From Halomonas icarae (GTDB taxonomy: Bacteria; Pseudomonadota; Gammaproteobacteria; Pseudomonadales; Halomonadaceae), in assembly GCF_009901955.1 (NCBI RefSeq), contig NZ_WUTS01000001.1, forward strand, positions 1 to 64,000: a DNA stretch of 64,000 bases. Reading direction: 5' to 3'. Below are positions 21,187-31,655 of this stretch, piece by piece. The notes beneath the pieces were generated by a model. The model made no database searches, was not told where the DNA came from, and saw only the letters and a list, made by a program, of their open reading frames with translations. The translations under genes and the position numbers were made by a program. How positions within the stretch are numbered: the stretch's first letter is position 1; each line of letters begins with the position of its first letter.

Positions 21187-23274
<2,088 letters not shown>

Positions 23275-23365
23275 TGGTGGTCGGGAAACCGCTAGATTTC
23301 CCTTTGTCTATCTCACGGGTCGTCGGCATGGCCGGAGCCATTTCGGGACCATGGGCAGCAAAGAC

Positions 23366-24034
23366 TCAAAGGCTCTGATCCAGCCCCATCTGCCAGAAGT
23401 CGATCTCCAGGCGGGTGGCGTCGCGGAAGATGGTGGCCAGCTGTGCGAACCGCTCGGGCGTGACATCGGCCAGGCGGGCGTCGAGCCAGGCGATCTCGTC
23501 GCGCATGGCGGCCTGGAACTCGTCACTCTCATACATCTGCAGCCACTTCTCGAAGGGGTTGGCCTCACCGCGAACGGTGAAGGGCTGCTTGGCCTGCCAC
23601 TGGGAGATAACCCCGTAGCCGACCAGGCAGGGGGCCAGGGCCACGTGCATATCGAGCAGATCGCCACGGTTGCCGGTATCCAGCACATAGCGGGTATAGG
23701 CCATGGTCGCGCGGGCTTCCGGCAGGCCGGCCAGGTCGGTCTCCGAGATGCCCCATTCGCGGCAGTAGTCGATATGTAGGCCGAGTTCGACATCGATGAT
23801 GGTCTTCAGGCCATCCAGGCTATGGCGCAGCTCGGTGATATCGCGGCTCTTGTAGGTCGCCAGCGCATAGGCTCGCCCGAAGTGAATCAGAAACAGGTAG
23901 TCCTGCTTCAGGTAGTGGCGGAACGCCTCGTCCGGCAGGGTGCCGGCGGCGAGCTGGCGCACGAAGTCGTGCTCGATATAGGCGCGCCAGTCTTCGTGGC
24001 AGGCCTGCGTAAGGTCACTGAATCGATAGCCCAT
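23366..24034 (-). CDS. tenA: Thiaminase II / aminopyrimidine aminohydrolase
   Basis: A 222-residue TenA-family all-helical enzyme that hydrolyses aminomethyl-HMP (thiamine salvage) or thiamine. Visible family features are FRHYLKQDYLFLIHFGRAYALA (helix with conserved Tyr/Asp), ARATMAYTRYVLD, ALAPCLVGYGVI with the catalytic Cys, and FWQMGL at the C-terminus. Two adjacent ATGs lie at 24037 and 24034; the second is better spaced from GGAGG. Its own TPP riboswitch lies upstream. It supplies HMP alongside ThiC. Confidence 0.93.
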   Translation of the reverse strand: MGYRFSDLTQACHEDWRAYIEHDFVRQLAAGTLPDEAFRHYLKQDYLFLIHFGRAYALATYKSRDITELRHSLDGLKTIIDVELGLHIDYCREWGISETDLAGLPEARATMAYTRYVLDTGNRGDLLDMHVALAPCLVGYGVISQWQAKQPFTVRGEANPFEKWLQMYESDEFQAAMRDEIAWLDARLADVTPERFAQLATIFRDATRLEIDFWQMGLDQSL

Positions 24035-24116
24035 CATGCCTCCAGTCAAGCTAAGCAATCCGGCAGGTGGTAGAGGGCGTAGGCGGAGGGTAGGGGCAGA
24101 GAGGTGGCCTGGCTAC

Positions 24117-24227
24117 CGCTTGATTCCTACGCCGGTACTAACCGGATCAGGTTCAACGGGCCTCGTCGTGATGACAGTCACTGCCATGGGACGATCTCAG
24201 CCGGTTCCACCGGCACCCCGTCAAGCG
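24117..24227 (-). ncRNA. TPP riboswitch of tenA
   Basis: The minus strand has the THI-box blocks GGGGTGCCGGTGGAACCGG, CTGAGATCGTCCC, CCGTTGAACCTGATCCGGTT and AGTACCGGCGTAGGAATCAAG in canonical order. It lies 83 bases before the tenA start. The P3 arm differs in sequence from the thiC copy, so the two aptamers are not recent duplicates. Confidence 0.95.
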
Positions 24228-24244
24228 AATGCCCAGTCTAGCAG

Positions 24245-24306
24245 GTCGCCCGCCGCTTTCCAGTCGCCCGCCGCTTTCCAGTCGCCCGCCGCTTTCCAGT
24301 CGCCCG
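24245..24306. repeat. 18-bp tandem repeat (3.4 copies)
   Basis: The unit GTCGCCCGCCGCTTTCCA is repeated exactly at 24245-24262, 24263-24280 and 24281-24298, followed by a partial copy (GTCGCCCG). It starts three bases after the stop codon of the AsmA-like gene and ends just before the tenA riboswitch. In one minus-strand frame it would read as repeated GDWKAA, but no gene supports this. Confidence 0.9.
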
Positions 24307-24308
24307 GC

Positions 24309-27287
24309 TCAGTCGGTCTCGAGGCGTAGGCTGTCGAACCATGTCTCGCTCTCGGGCAGTACCAACTCGCTGGCCGGCTGGCCACTGGTATACCACGCCC
24401 GGGCGTTGCGCAGCTGCCAGCGACGCCTGCCGTCGTCGATATCGATGCCCAGCCGCAGCGGCCCATAACGGGCGAAGGCACGGCCGACGAGTCGTGAATC
24501 GCGCAGGGCCAGGTTGGCCAAAAGCTCCAGGCTCTCACCGCCCCGCACGTCGAGGTTCTCCAGCCGCACGCTGTTGTCGGCGAGGATTACGCGGGTCTCG
24601 CCCTGCACCTCGCCGAGGGTGAGGCGTTTGCGCAGCCAGCGTCGCTCTCGGGCGGCGTCGACGAGTAGATTCACCAGCAGGCCGCTGTCGCGCATGGCCA
24701 GCTCCAGTCGGGCGTCGAGAACCAGCGGCGTCTCCCAGCGCAGGCGTCCCTCGGGGAGAGTGAGCCGTGCCCACCAGCCGCGGCTGAGGTTGCCGGCGGC
24801 ATCGGCCAGACGCACGCCATCCAGGTTGAGCCGTGAGCCGGAGATATCGAAGTCGAGAGTGTCCAGATGGCCGTCGGTGAGTCGGGTATCCAGATGCAAG
24901 GTGCCGTCCAGGGTCTGCTTATGCACGGCGAGTCGAGCCTCCGGTGCATGCAGCTCCAGCCGGCCCTGGGCACGCATGCCCTCGAGCTGCAGCTGGAGGG
25001 CGAGGCGCGCCTGACCGGCGAGCAGCTCGAGGGTACTACCCGGGGGCAGATAGTCGTTGAACGCGGCGAGATCCGGTGCCACGAGATGGGGGATCTCGAT
25101 GCGCGTATTCAGCTCGCTCAGCCCCTGGGACATAGCGAGATGGCGTGCCTGGCTGTGAATCTCCAGCAGCCGCCCCTCGATCAGGGCGCCTGCGTCCCCC
25201 TGGCGACGCAGGCCGAAACGGGGCATCGACAGATGAAGCTCTGCTCCGGGGTCAGTGGTCGTAAGGATCAGCGAGCCGTCACCGAAAGCCTCGTAGTGCA
25301 GAAAGCGAGTCGCCAGCCGGTCGGAGTGAAGCCTGAGCTCGCTGCCGGCGACGATATCGCCGTCGGCGAAGCGCAGGTCGGTGCTCAGGCGTCCGCCGCC
25401 CTGGATGGTCACGCCATGCTCTGCGGGCAGAAAGGCGTTGATAAAGTCGAGTCGGTCGAGCAGGCCGTCCAGGCGTAGCGTGCCAGAGAGAGGCCTGGCC
25501 GGCGTATCGCTGCCGGGCCAGTCGAGGCCGCCCTGGAGCCTTGCTTGGCGGGCCACCAGCTGAGTCTGCACAGGTTCGGCACCGTTCGTCGATGCCTTGA
25601 CGGTCAGGCGGCTGCCAGAGAGGTCCAGGCGCTGGCTGGCGGGGTGGAGGTCGCGCAGCTCCAGGGTCAGATCCAGCTCGCCGTTGAAGGCCTCCTGCAG
25701 CAGGCGGCCTTCGATAGCATCCCCGCTCAGGGTGACTCGTCCCTGAGCGCGCTCCCCGGCGAACAGCAGCCGACCGTCGCTGCTGGCTCGACCGCCATGG
25801 AGTCGCAGCGGAGACGACGACGGCAGATAGCCATCTAGCACCGCCACGTCGGGGAAGCGCGCATCCCGCCACTCGACCTCGACGCGGGTGGGAAACTCGG
25901 CCCCGGCGTCTGAAAGGGTGACATCATCGAGTTTTCGCCAGTTCAGCGGCGACCGGAACCGGGCGACAGGTAGCTCGAGCAGGGCGGAGAGTGGCGCCTC
26001 CTCACTCGAGGCGGCGGCCTCGAGATGGAGGCGCGTGCCGGAAACGTCCACACTGTCCTCTCCAATGTCGAGCTCGACGATGGGCAGATGCAGGTCCAGC
26101 CGGCCGCGCAGGGGCTGCTCGCCGAGGCGGACTGATATGGCGTCGCCCGCCAGGTCCAATCCGCCGGTGAGGCGCTGGTCGGCATAAGTCAGTTTTCCCT
26201 CTAGCCGTGCCGAGCCCCCCAGCAGCGTCAGCGGCACCGGCGCGGGAAGGTAGTGATCGAAGCTGGCAACATCCTGAGCCTCGACGTTGCGCCACTGCAG
26301 TTCCGCGCGCTGCAGCGTATCCGGTGGCGCATCCAGGCGCAGCACGGGGGTTTCGAGGGTCAGGCGGAACCCATCACCGCCGATCACAGGCCGTTGTGAG
26401 GCGGTGTCGGTCATCGCCTCGGACATCACCACCTGGTCGAGCTCGAGAGTCAGGCGAGCCCGTTGTGCCACCTCGGCCTCGATGGCCCCGCTACCTTCGA
26501 TCCGATAGCGGGATCCGCCTTCCAGCCAGTGGCGCTCGTCGAGCCGCACGCTCAGGCGAGGTGAGTTCAGACGCAGACGGCTGCCCGGTAGCACTTCGCC
26601 GCGCTCGATGGCGATGTTACCCGTCAGGTCGCCGCTACCGTCGATCGCCAGCCAGTCCAGCGCGGCGAGATAGGGGTTGAAGACGTCATAAGCGTCGCTG
26701 CGCCCGGCCAGGGCGAGGGTGCCGGAGAGAAAGCGTGTCGCCTCGCCGCCGGGATGCTCGGCCAGGATCAGCGGGGCCAGGCGAAGCTCGGCATTCAGCG
26801 CCACGGCTTGCGCCAGTACCCTGTCGCCGTGTCGGATGATCCCGTCTTCCAGTGCCAGCGCGATGCTATCGGCGCCTATCTCGCCGGCGTGCCAGTGGAC
26901 TCCTGCCAGCCGCAGCGTGCCCTTGCCCGCCAGGCGGTAGGCGTCGAGGCTGGCGTGGCGGACCCTCTCGGCTTCCAGAACGTGAACCCTGATCTCTCGG
27001 TGGAGCAGAGGGACGAGCGCAAGGTTCAGGGTGGCGCGCTCGGCCGCCAGGGTCACGTCACGCTCGGCGGCACTGCCGGACAAGCGTAGCTGGGTGACTT
27101 CGACTCGGCCGGGAACCACCGTCCAGGCGTGCTGCCACTCTACCGTCAGCCGCGGTGCACGATCGAACTGAGCACGGCCCCAGGCACTGGCGAGAAGGGC
27201 GTTGGCCGCGAGGAGGTAGATGCCGTAGAGCACTACCGGAGTCAACCCGAGCCATAGCAGTGCCTTGAGTGGCCTGGCGCGGGTCAT
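24309..27287 (-). CDS. AsmA/YhdP-like envelope protein with internal repeats
   Basis: The 992-residue product has one N-terminal membrane anchor (LLWLGLTPVVLYGIYLLA, about residues 9-26) followed by about 960 residues of beta-rich, periplasmic-looking sequence with many LxLxG patterns. This is the design of AsmA/TamB/YhdP-type bridge proteins that move phospholipids between membranes. At least five internal units share an element like (F/L)xxYLPxxxxLxLxGG, then a run ending in LDxSGSRLxL (examples DHYLPAPVPLTLLGG, DGYLPSSSPLRLHGG, NDYLPPGSTLELLAG). I do not recognise a named family. The ATG at 27287 lacks a clear Shine-Dalgarno sequence. It follows the acyltransferase gene in the same direction, which also suits an envelope-lipid role. 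Confidence 0.7.
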   Translation of the reverse strand: MTRARPLKALLWLGLTPVVLYGIYLLAANALLASAWGRAQFDRAPRLTVEWQHAWTVVPGRVEVTQLRLSGSAAERDVTLAAERATLNLALVPLLHREIRVHVLEAERVRHASLDAYRLAGKGTLRLAGVHWHAGEIGADSIALALEDGIIRHGDRVLAQAVALNAELRLAPLILAEHPGGEATRFLSGTLALAGRSDAYDVFNPYLAALDWLAIDGSGDLTGNIAIERGEVLPGSRLRLNSPRLSVRLDERHWLEGGSRYRIEGSGAIEAEVAQRARLTLELDQVVMSEAMTDTASQRPVIGGDGFRLTLETPVLRLDAPPDTLQRAELQWRNVEAQDVASFDHYLPAPVPLTLLGGSARLEGKLTYADQRLTGGLDLAGDAISVRLGEQPLRGRLDLHLPIVELDIGEDSVDVSGTRLHLEAAASSEEAPLSALLELPVARFRSPLNWRKLDDVTLSDAGAEFPTRVEVEWRDARFPDVAVLDGYLPSSSPLRLHGGRASSDGRLLFAGERAQGRVTLSGDAIEGRLLQEAFNGELDLTLELRDLHPASQRLDLSGSRLTVKASTNGAEPVQTQLVARQARLQGGLDWPGSDTPARPLSGTLRLDGLLDRLDFINAFLPAEHGVTIQGGGRLSTDLRFADGDIVAGSELRLHSDRLATRFLHYEAFGDGSLILTTTDPGAELHLSMPRFGLRRQGDAGALIEGRLLEIHSQARHLAMSQGLSELNTRIEIPHLVAPDLAAFNDYLPPGSTLELLAGQARLALQLQLEGMRAQGRLELHAPEARLAVHKQTLDGTLHLDTRLTDGHLDTLDFDISGSRLNLDGVRLADAAGNLSRGWWARLTLPEGRLRWETPLVLDARLELAMRDSGLLVNLLVDAARERRWLRKRLTLGEVQGETRVILADNSVRLENLDVRGGESLELLANLALRDSRLVGRAFARYGPLRLGIDIDDGRRRWQLRNARAWYTSGQPASELVLPESETWFDSLRLETD

Positions 27288-27355
27288 GGATGACGTACGT
27301 CGTAGTGAAATCGTAGTGACATGGCTCCTCCCGGGCACAAGCCGCGGTAGCCGCG

Positions 27356-28297
27356 TTAGTAGATCCGGAAGCGCCGGTGCTCGGGGTGCCCCTCCTGTTC
27401 CTGGATCACCTTGCGGTAGCGCTTGTACTCCCACTGGTACTGGGCCGGATCCAGGGCGATGGCGGCTTCGACGCAGGCGTTGACCCCGGTGGCGGACTCG
27501 ATCTCGTCGGGTGAGTAGACGCGCTCATCGGCCGCCAGGAAGTGAATTTCGAAGCCTTGGCCGGGGATACGGCGTGCCACACCGGTGACCACACGGGCCT
27601 CGGTGCGGGCGACGAGCTTGGGGAGCAGGGTGGCGGTATAGGCCAGCCGATCGAAGAAGGGGGCGAAGACGCCGCTGCCCCAGCTCGGTTCCTGATCAGG
27701 GAGGATGCCGATCGCCTCGCTGCGCTTCAGTGCCTTGAGCAGAGCCGCCACGCCACGCGGGTTGGTTGGCACCAGGCTTGCCCCCATGCGCTCGCGGCCG
27801 GCCCGGGTCACGGCGTCGAGCTCGCCGAGCTTGGGCGGCTCGTACATGGCGGTGAAGGGGAAGTGGCTGGAGAGCCAGAAGTTGAGCACCTCCCAGTTGC
27901 CGAAGTGAGGGGCCAGCACGATGACTCCGCGCCCCCCGGCACGCGCCTCGTCGAGCAGCTCACGACCGTGAACGGCCAGCAGAGACGTCTCGATACGCTC
28001 TGGCTTGCCCATCCAGGCGAAGCCGATCTCGAGCATGGTCGCGGAGGAGTGGATCAGGCTCTCGCGGGCGAGGCGGTGCCGTTCGGCGGGGCTGCTCTCG
28101 GGATAGACGTGAGCTAAATTCGCCTCGGTGACGTCACGCTCGCGGCGGCTGAAGCGATGCACCAGCGGACCGACCAGGCGCGCGAGCCGCCATAGCGTGG
28201 TCAGGCGCCGGCCAGCGAGCGTTCGCCACAGTCTCTCGATAGCGCGGGCCTGGAGAGTGCTGACAAGAGTGCCTGTACGAGAAGGAGCCTTGGCCAT
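27356..28297 (-). CDS. LpxL/HtrB-type lysophospholipid acyltransferase
   Basis: The 313-residue protein belongs to the lipid A late acyltransferase family. The catalytic HX4E motif is HFGNWE near residue 130, followed by conserved YEPPKLGELDAVTRAGRERMG and GILPDQEPSWGSGVFAPFF. It probably adds a secondary acyl chain to lipid A or a related lysolipid at the inner membrane. An N-terminal hydrophobic helix is weak. It precedes the AsmA-like gene, possibly in one transcript, and starts three bases after the upstream DUF4870 gene ends. Its exact acceptor is unknown. Confidence 0.85.
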   Translation of the reverse strand: MAKAPSRTGTLVSTLQARAIERLWRTLAGRRLTTLWRLARLVGPLVHRFSRRERDVTEANLAHVYPESSPAERHRLARESLIHSSATMLEIGFAWMGKPERIETSLLAVHGRELLDEARAGGRGVIVLAPHFGNWEVLNFWLSSHFPFTAMYEPPKLGELDAVTRAGRERMGASLVPTNPRGVAALLKALKRSEAIGILPDQEPSWGSGVFAPFFDRLAYTATLLPKLVARTEARVVTGVARRIPGQGFEIHFLAADERVYSPDEIESATGVNACVEAAIALDPAQYQWEYKRYRKVIQEQEGHPEHRRFRIY

Positions 28298-28300
28298 GGG

Positions 28301-28693
28301 TTACACCAGCCAGGTGTCCACATTGTCGGGGGAGCGCTTCTCCTGGAGCCCCTTGAAGCCCTTGACGCAGCGAATCACCAGCCACACCACGGCCACCAGC
28401 CAGAGGACAAAGCCAATGAGCACGAACATCAGTACGCCGGCCAGGCAGAAGTAGAGTAGACCGATCCAGAAGGTACGGATCTGGTAGCGGTAGTGACGCT
28501 CCAGCCACTCGGGGCCCTTGCCGCGATAGACATAGGCAATGACCACGCCGACCAGGGCGGTCAGGCCGCCGGTGATGATGCTCGCCAGATAGAGGGCATA
28601 GATGACCATGGGGAGCGTCGTGTCGACCGGCTCGGGACTCTCGATGACGATGTTCTCGCTGTGCGGGTTTTCACGCTGCAGGTTGTCGCTCAT
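28301..28693 (-). CDS. DUF4870-type small membrane protein
   Basis: A 130-residue protein with a hydrophilic N-terminus (about 25 residues) and three or four hydrophobic helices (MVIYALYLASIITGGLTALVG; IGLLYFCLAGVLMFVLIGFVL). The HYRYQIRTFWIGLL stretch is typical of the DUF4870 family. Function is unknown. I chose the ATG at 28693. A longer start at 28738 has no better Shine-Dalgarno sequence. It is followed directly by the acyltransferase gene and could share its transcript. Confidence 0.72.
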   Translation of the reverse strand: MSDNLQRENPHSENIVIESPEPVDTTLPMVIYALYLASIITGGLTALVGVVIAYVYRGKGPEWLERHYRYQIRTFWIGLLYFCLAGVLMFVLIGFVLWLVAVVWLVIRCVKGFKGLQEKRSPDNVDTWLV

Positions 28694-28776
28694 GGCGTGG
28701 CTAACGTCCTGGTTCTTTATGGAAATTGATGTCGACATGATACCCGGCGAGGGCCGCAATGCCACCGTCGGGGGGA

Positions 28777-29184
28777 TCAGGTTGCGTCGTCGGTTTCTGG
28801 AGTGCTGCGCAGTGGGCGGCTGATCTCCAGCAGGTTGCCGTCCGGGTCGCGCAGGTAGAGCGACTCGAGCTGGCCGGTGGCGCCCTGACGCTGTACCGGC
28901 CCCAGCTCGATCTCCACGTCGAGTGCCTGCAGGTGGCGGGCCACCTCGTCCAGCGGCAGCAGGCTGCGCAGGCAGAGATCCAGGCTGCCAGGCGTGGGGG
29001 TGCCGGCGCGGGGCTCGATATCGGTGGCCGTCCAGTGCAGGCGCAGCGCCATGTCGCCGAGGATCAGGTCGACGCGTTCGCGATCGCGGTAGCGCACCTC
29101 CAGCCCCAGCACCCGGGAGTAGAAGTCGACCGCACGGGAAATATCGGTCACGGTGATGACCAGATGGTCCAGACCTGACAGCAT
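28777..29184 (-). CDS. VOC-family (glyoxalase-like) protein
   Basis: The 135-residue product has two betaalphabetabetabeta modules of the vicinal oxygen chelate fold: LDHLVITVTDISRAVDFYSRVLGL at the N-terminus and YLRDPDGNLLEI at the C-terminus. His7 and the Glu of LLEI would be metal ligands. Many such proteins lack a known substrate. It diverges from the methyltransferase gene. Confidence 0.82.
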   Translation of the reverse strand: MLSGLDHLVITVTDISRAVDFYSRVLGLEVRYRDRERVDLILGDMALRLHWTATDIEPRAGTPTPGSLDLCLRSLLPLDEVARHLQALDVEIELGPVQRQGATGQLESLYLRDPDGNLLEISRPLRSTPETDDAT

Positions 29185-29227
29185 TCGTCTCTCCTTGGAG
29201 AATAGGGGTGTTGCCCCAGAGGATACG

Positions 29228-29902
29228 ATGATGCCGACCTGCCCGCTATGCGCATCCGCGGATACCGCCTTCTATCACCGTGATGCGTGGCGCGACTACC
29301 ATCGCTGTGAGCGCTGCACCCTGGTCTTCGTGCCACCGACCTTTCGGCTTGCCCCCGAGGAGGAGAGGGCGGTATACGACCAGCACCGAAACTCGCCGGA
29401 TGACCCGGGCTATCGGCGCTTCCTGGCGCGGCTGTTCGAGCCGCTGCATGCCAGGCTCGAACAGGGAGCTCGTGGGCTCGACTTCGGTGCCGGCCCGGGA
29501 CCGACGCTATCGGTGATGTTCGAGGAGGCCGGTCACCCCATGGCCATCTATGATCCCTTCTATGCGCCTGACCCATCGGTGCTCGAGCACACCTACGATT
29601 TCATTACCGCCACCGAGGTGGCCGAACATCTGTTCTCACCCGGCAAAGAGCTTGCGCGGCTGGTGGGCCGGTTACGACCCGGTGGCTGGCTCGGACTGAT
29701 GACCAAGCGGGTCACCGATCATGCCGCCTTCACCCGCTGGCACTATATCCTCGACCCCACCCATGTGAGTTTCTTCAGCGAATCAACCTTTCGCTGGCTG
29801 GCCAACGAGCACGATATGAGCGTCGAGTTCCCCGCCGGCGATGTGGTGTTGCTGCAGCGTCGCTGGCGTTCGGCGTCGGTGAAGGCATCAGACGGTTTTT
29901 GA
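29228..29902 (+). CDS. Zinc-ribbon class I SAM methyltransferase
   Basis: A 224-residue protein begins with a small zinc ribbon (CPLCAS and RCERC, four Cys in the first 35 residues). A Rossmann-type methyltransferase domain follows, with motif I GLDFGAGPGPTLSVMFEEAG. The region DFITATEVAEHLFSPGKELARLVGRLRPGGWL carries the motif equivalent to Asp/Glu and the post-motif. The family methylates small molecules or other acceptors; the target is unknown. The ATG at 29228 is at good distance from GAGG. AT-rich sequence begins right after its stop. Confidence 0.8.
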   Translation: MMPTCPLCASADTAFYHRDAWRDYHRCERCTLVFVPPTFRLAPEEERAVYDQHRNSPDDPGYRRFLARLFEPLHARLEQGARGLDFGAGPGPTLSVMFEEAGHPMAIYDPFYAPDPSVLEHTYDFITATEVAEHLFSPGKELARLVGRLRPGGWLGLMTKRVTDHAAFTRWHYILDPTHVSFFSESTFRWLANEHDMSVEFPAGDVVLLQRRWRSASVKASDGF

Positions 29903-30144
29903 TCTCAGGCGGCTGCATGTGAATCCTGATCAGCACGAGAACCTGCTGACGTCGATCCTTGCCATGAAAGCATGGTTGACGTTTGCCGTGGCTCCTGCCT
30001 CAGAGCCATGTTATAGCTACAGAACTTGCTCGCGCAAACCAAAGTAAAAGAAGCTTCAATGATCGGAGATATCATGTGCGATACTTGACAATAAGAAGAA
30101 ATCGTTTGAGATAGGGAAGCCGGTGGTAGATATCCGGTACGCCA

Positions 30145-31410
30145 TCATGTTGAAATGGAGTTTCTGTTGATTTTAATTTTCTCTAGTGTGTTAAAATCTT
30201 CCTCTAGAGATAGCTCTTTTTTTGCTCTTTTGAGTGACAAGGCTGCGTAGGCGGCGGCATGGGTCCTTATTGACTTATCTTCAAAATGCTGCATCGATCT
30301 AAAGGCTTTTCTAAGTCGTAGCCCGACTTCCAAGCTGCTTGCCCCGTCGCGTGAAATAGACAAGAAGGCATCTTCAAGCATGTCTCCGGATTTTATTTCT
30401 GGTGCTTCTAGTCGGCTATATATTATTTCTGATGAAGTGTTCTGCAAGCCGTCATCCCAGACCTTTAATATTCTCACAAGTGCACCAATGACACCGATCG
30501 CAGTTCCGCTGTCATTAATGCCTGGCGATAGCGCTTTACTAGCAATTTCTGAAAGAACAACCAGGCCGAACCTTGGGTCTTCATCGAATACCCTGTTTTT
30601 CCCAATGCAAAAAGCATTAAGAATATTTTCCTTATCAACATTTTCGCCATGTTGTTTACCTTTCTCTATGTAAGCCAACGGCAGGCCTGGAGAGGAAAAT
30701 GTGCCAGGTAAGGCATTGAGTCGAATGCGAGTCTCCAATGACTCCGCGATGGATTGTAAAGTCGGCATGTCAATATTTTGTATGTAGCCAATTTCGTCAC
30801 TATATATCGCCTCATCATCCCAGTTATGGTTCGACACCTGGTGGGCCCCCATTCTAGGTGCTTTCAATTGCAGGTTCATGGCATTGATAGTGGCTGTTTC
30901 CACTTTCTCGATAGTTGACCCCAATCGCCCTAAGCGTGCGATAGAGTCAACCCAGCGAATAAAAGTAACGATGACGATAGCAAAGGATATTAACGTTAAA
31001 GAGAAAAGTGAAAACCTTCCCACCTTGTCAAAAAAACCATTTTTTATGGCAATAAGAGCCACAATGCTAAAGATGAAAGCACCCACGAACATGGAGAGCG
31101 CATTCTGCGATACATCATCTGAAACTACTAGAGGGAAAGATCTTGGTGTTGCTGTACTACTTGCCGAGGCGAAGGCAGACACCATTGATGAAACGGAAAA
31201 TGTGGCAATAACAAGCATGCTTGCCGCCATTATTGATAATAATGTTTCAATAGTTTCTTTTGAAATATCAGGCGTTATGGATTCAATCGGGAGCTGATCA
31301 GCAGCTTTTGCAGCAAATGTTAATATAACTGAAAAAACACAGACGAAGAGAGGCTTTATCCAAAGCTTCTCTTTCATCCTGTTGACAAAGTATCCCATTT
31401 TAAAAGCCAT
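30145..31410 (-). CDS. DUF2254 membrane protein
   Basis: This 421-residue protein matches the DUF2254 family. It has several N-terminal membrane helices (FVCVFSVILTFAAKA; IMAASMLVIATFSVSSMVSAFAS; MFVGAFIFSIVALIAIKNGFF; FSLTLISFAIVIVTFIRWV) and a soluble C-terminal half with ALSPGINDSGTAIGVIGAL, the family's most conserved segment. Function is unknown. The gene is clearly AT-rich compared with the genes either side and uses A/T-ending codons freely (Ile ATA/ATT, Lys AAA, Asn AAT), so it was probably acquired by transfer. It is one of only two confident genes in the 29.9-32.5 kb island. Confidence 0.8.
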   Translation of the reverse strand: MAFKMGYFVNRMKEKLWIKPLFVCVFSVILTFAAKAADQLPIESITPDISKETIETLLSIMAASMLVIATFSVSSMVSAFASASSTATPRSFPLVVSDDVSQNALSMFVGAFIFSIVALIAIKNGFFDKVGRFSLFSLTLISFAIVIVTFIRWVDSIARLGRLGSTIEKVETATINAMNLQLKAPRMGAHQVSNHNWDDEAIYSDEIGYIQNIDMPTLQSIAESLETRIRLNALPGTFSSPGLPLAYIEKGKQHGENVDKENILNAFCIGKNRVFDEDPRFGLVVLSEIASKALSPGINDSGTAIGVIGALVRILKVWDDGLQNTSSEIIYSRLEAPEIKSGDMLEDAFLSISRDGASSLEVGLRLRKAFRSMQHFEDKSIRTHAAAYAALSLKRAKKELSLEEDFNTLEKIKINRNSIST

Positions 31411-31496
31411 CTGCGCGCCCCCCTATCCCCTGCCATGCGACTCCGCGAGGATCGATAAGCCCATGGCCTTGCTTTTAACATCTTCATGGCCGAGGG

Positions 31497-31655
31497 CTAT
31501 TTTTTAGCAATCACCCAGACGGCGTGTACGATCCCGGGAATGTATCCACAAATAGTCAAAATGATGTTGATCCAAAAATGCATACCAATGCCGACCTGGA
31601 GGAAAACACCAACAGGTGGAAGGAAGATGGCGAGAAGGATACGTATCAGGTCCAT
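31497..31655 (-). CDS. Pmp3/YqaE-family small hydrophobic peptide
   Basis: This 52-residue gene is easily missed because of its size. It encodes two membrane helices with the family hallmarks ILLAIFLPPVGVFLQVGIG and LTICGYIPGIVHAVWVI, ending in AKK. Pmp3/YqaE proteins are stress-induced membrane proteolipids that affect membrane potential and salt tolerance. An AAGGAG lies seven bases before the ATG, so translation is well supported. It sits in the AT-rich island upstream of the DUF2254 gene. Confidence 0.9.
   Translation of the reverse strand: MDLIRILLAIFLPPVGVFLQVGIGMHFWINIILTICGYIPGIVHAVWVIAKK

Noticed and set aside
24221..24538. A minus-strand frame with three GDWKAA repeats
   Set aside because: It overlaps the AsmA-like gene in another frame and the repeats are explained by the 18-bp tandem DNA repeat.
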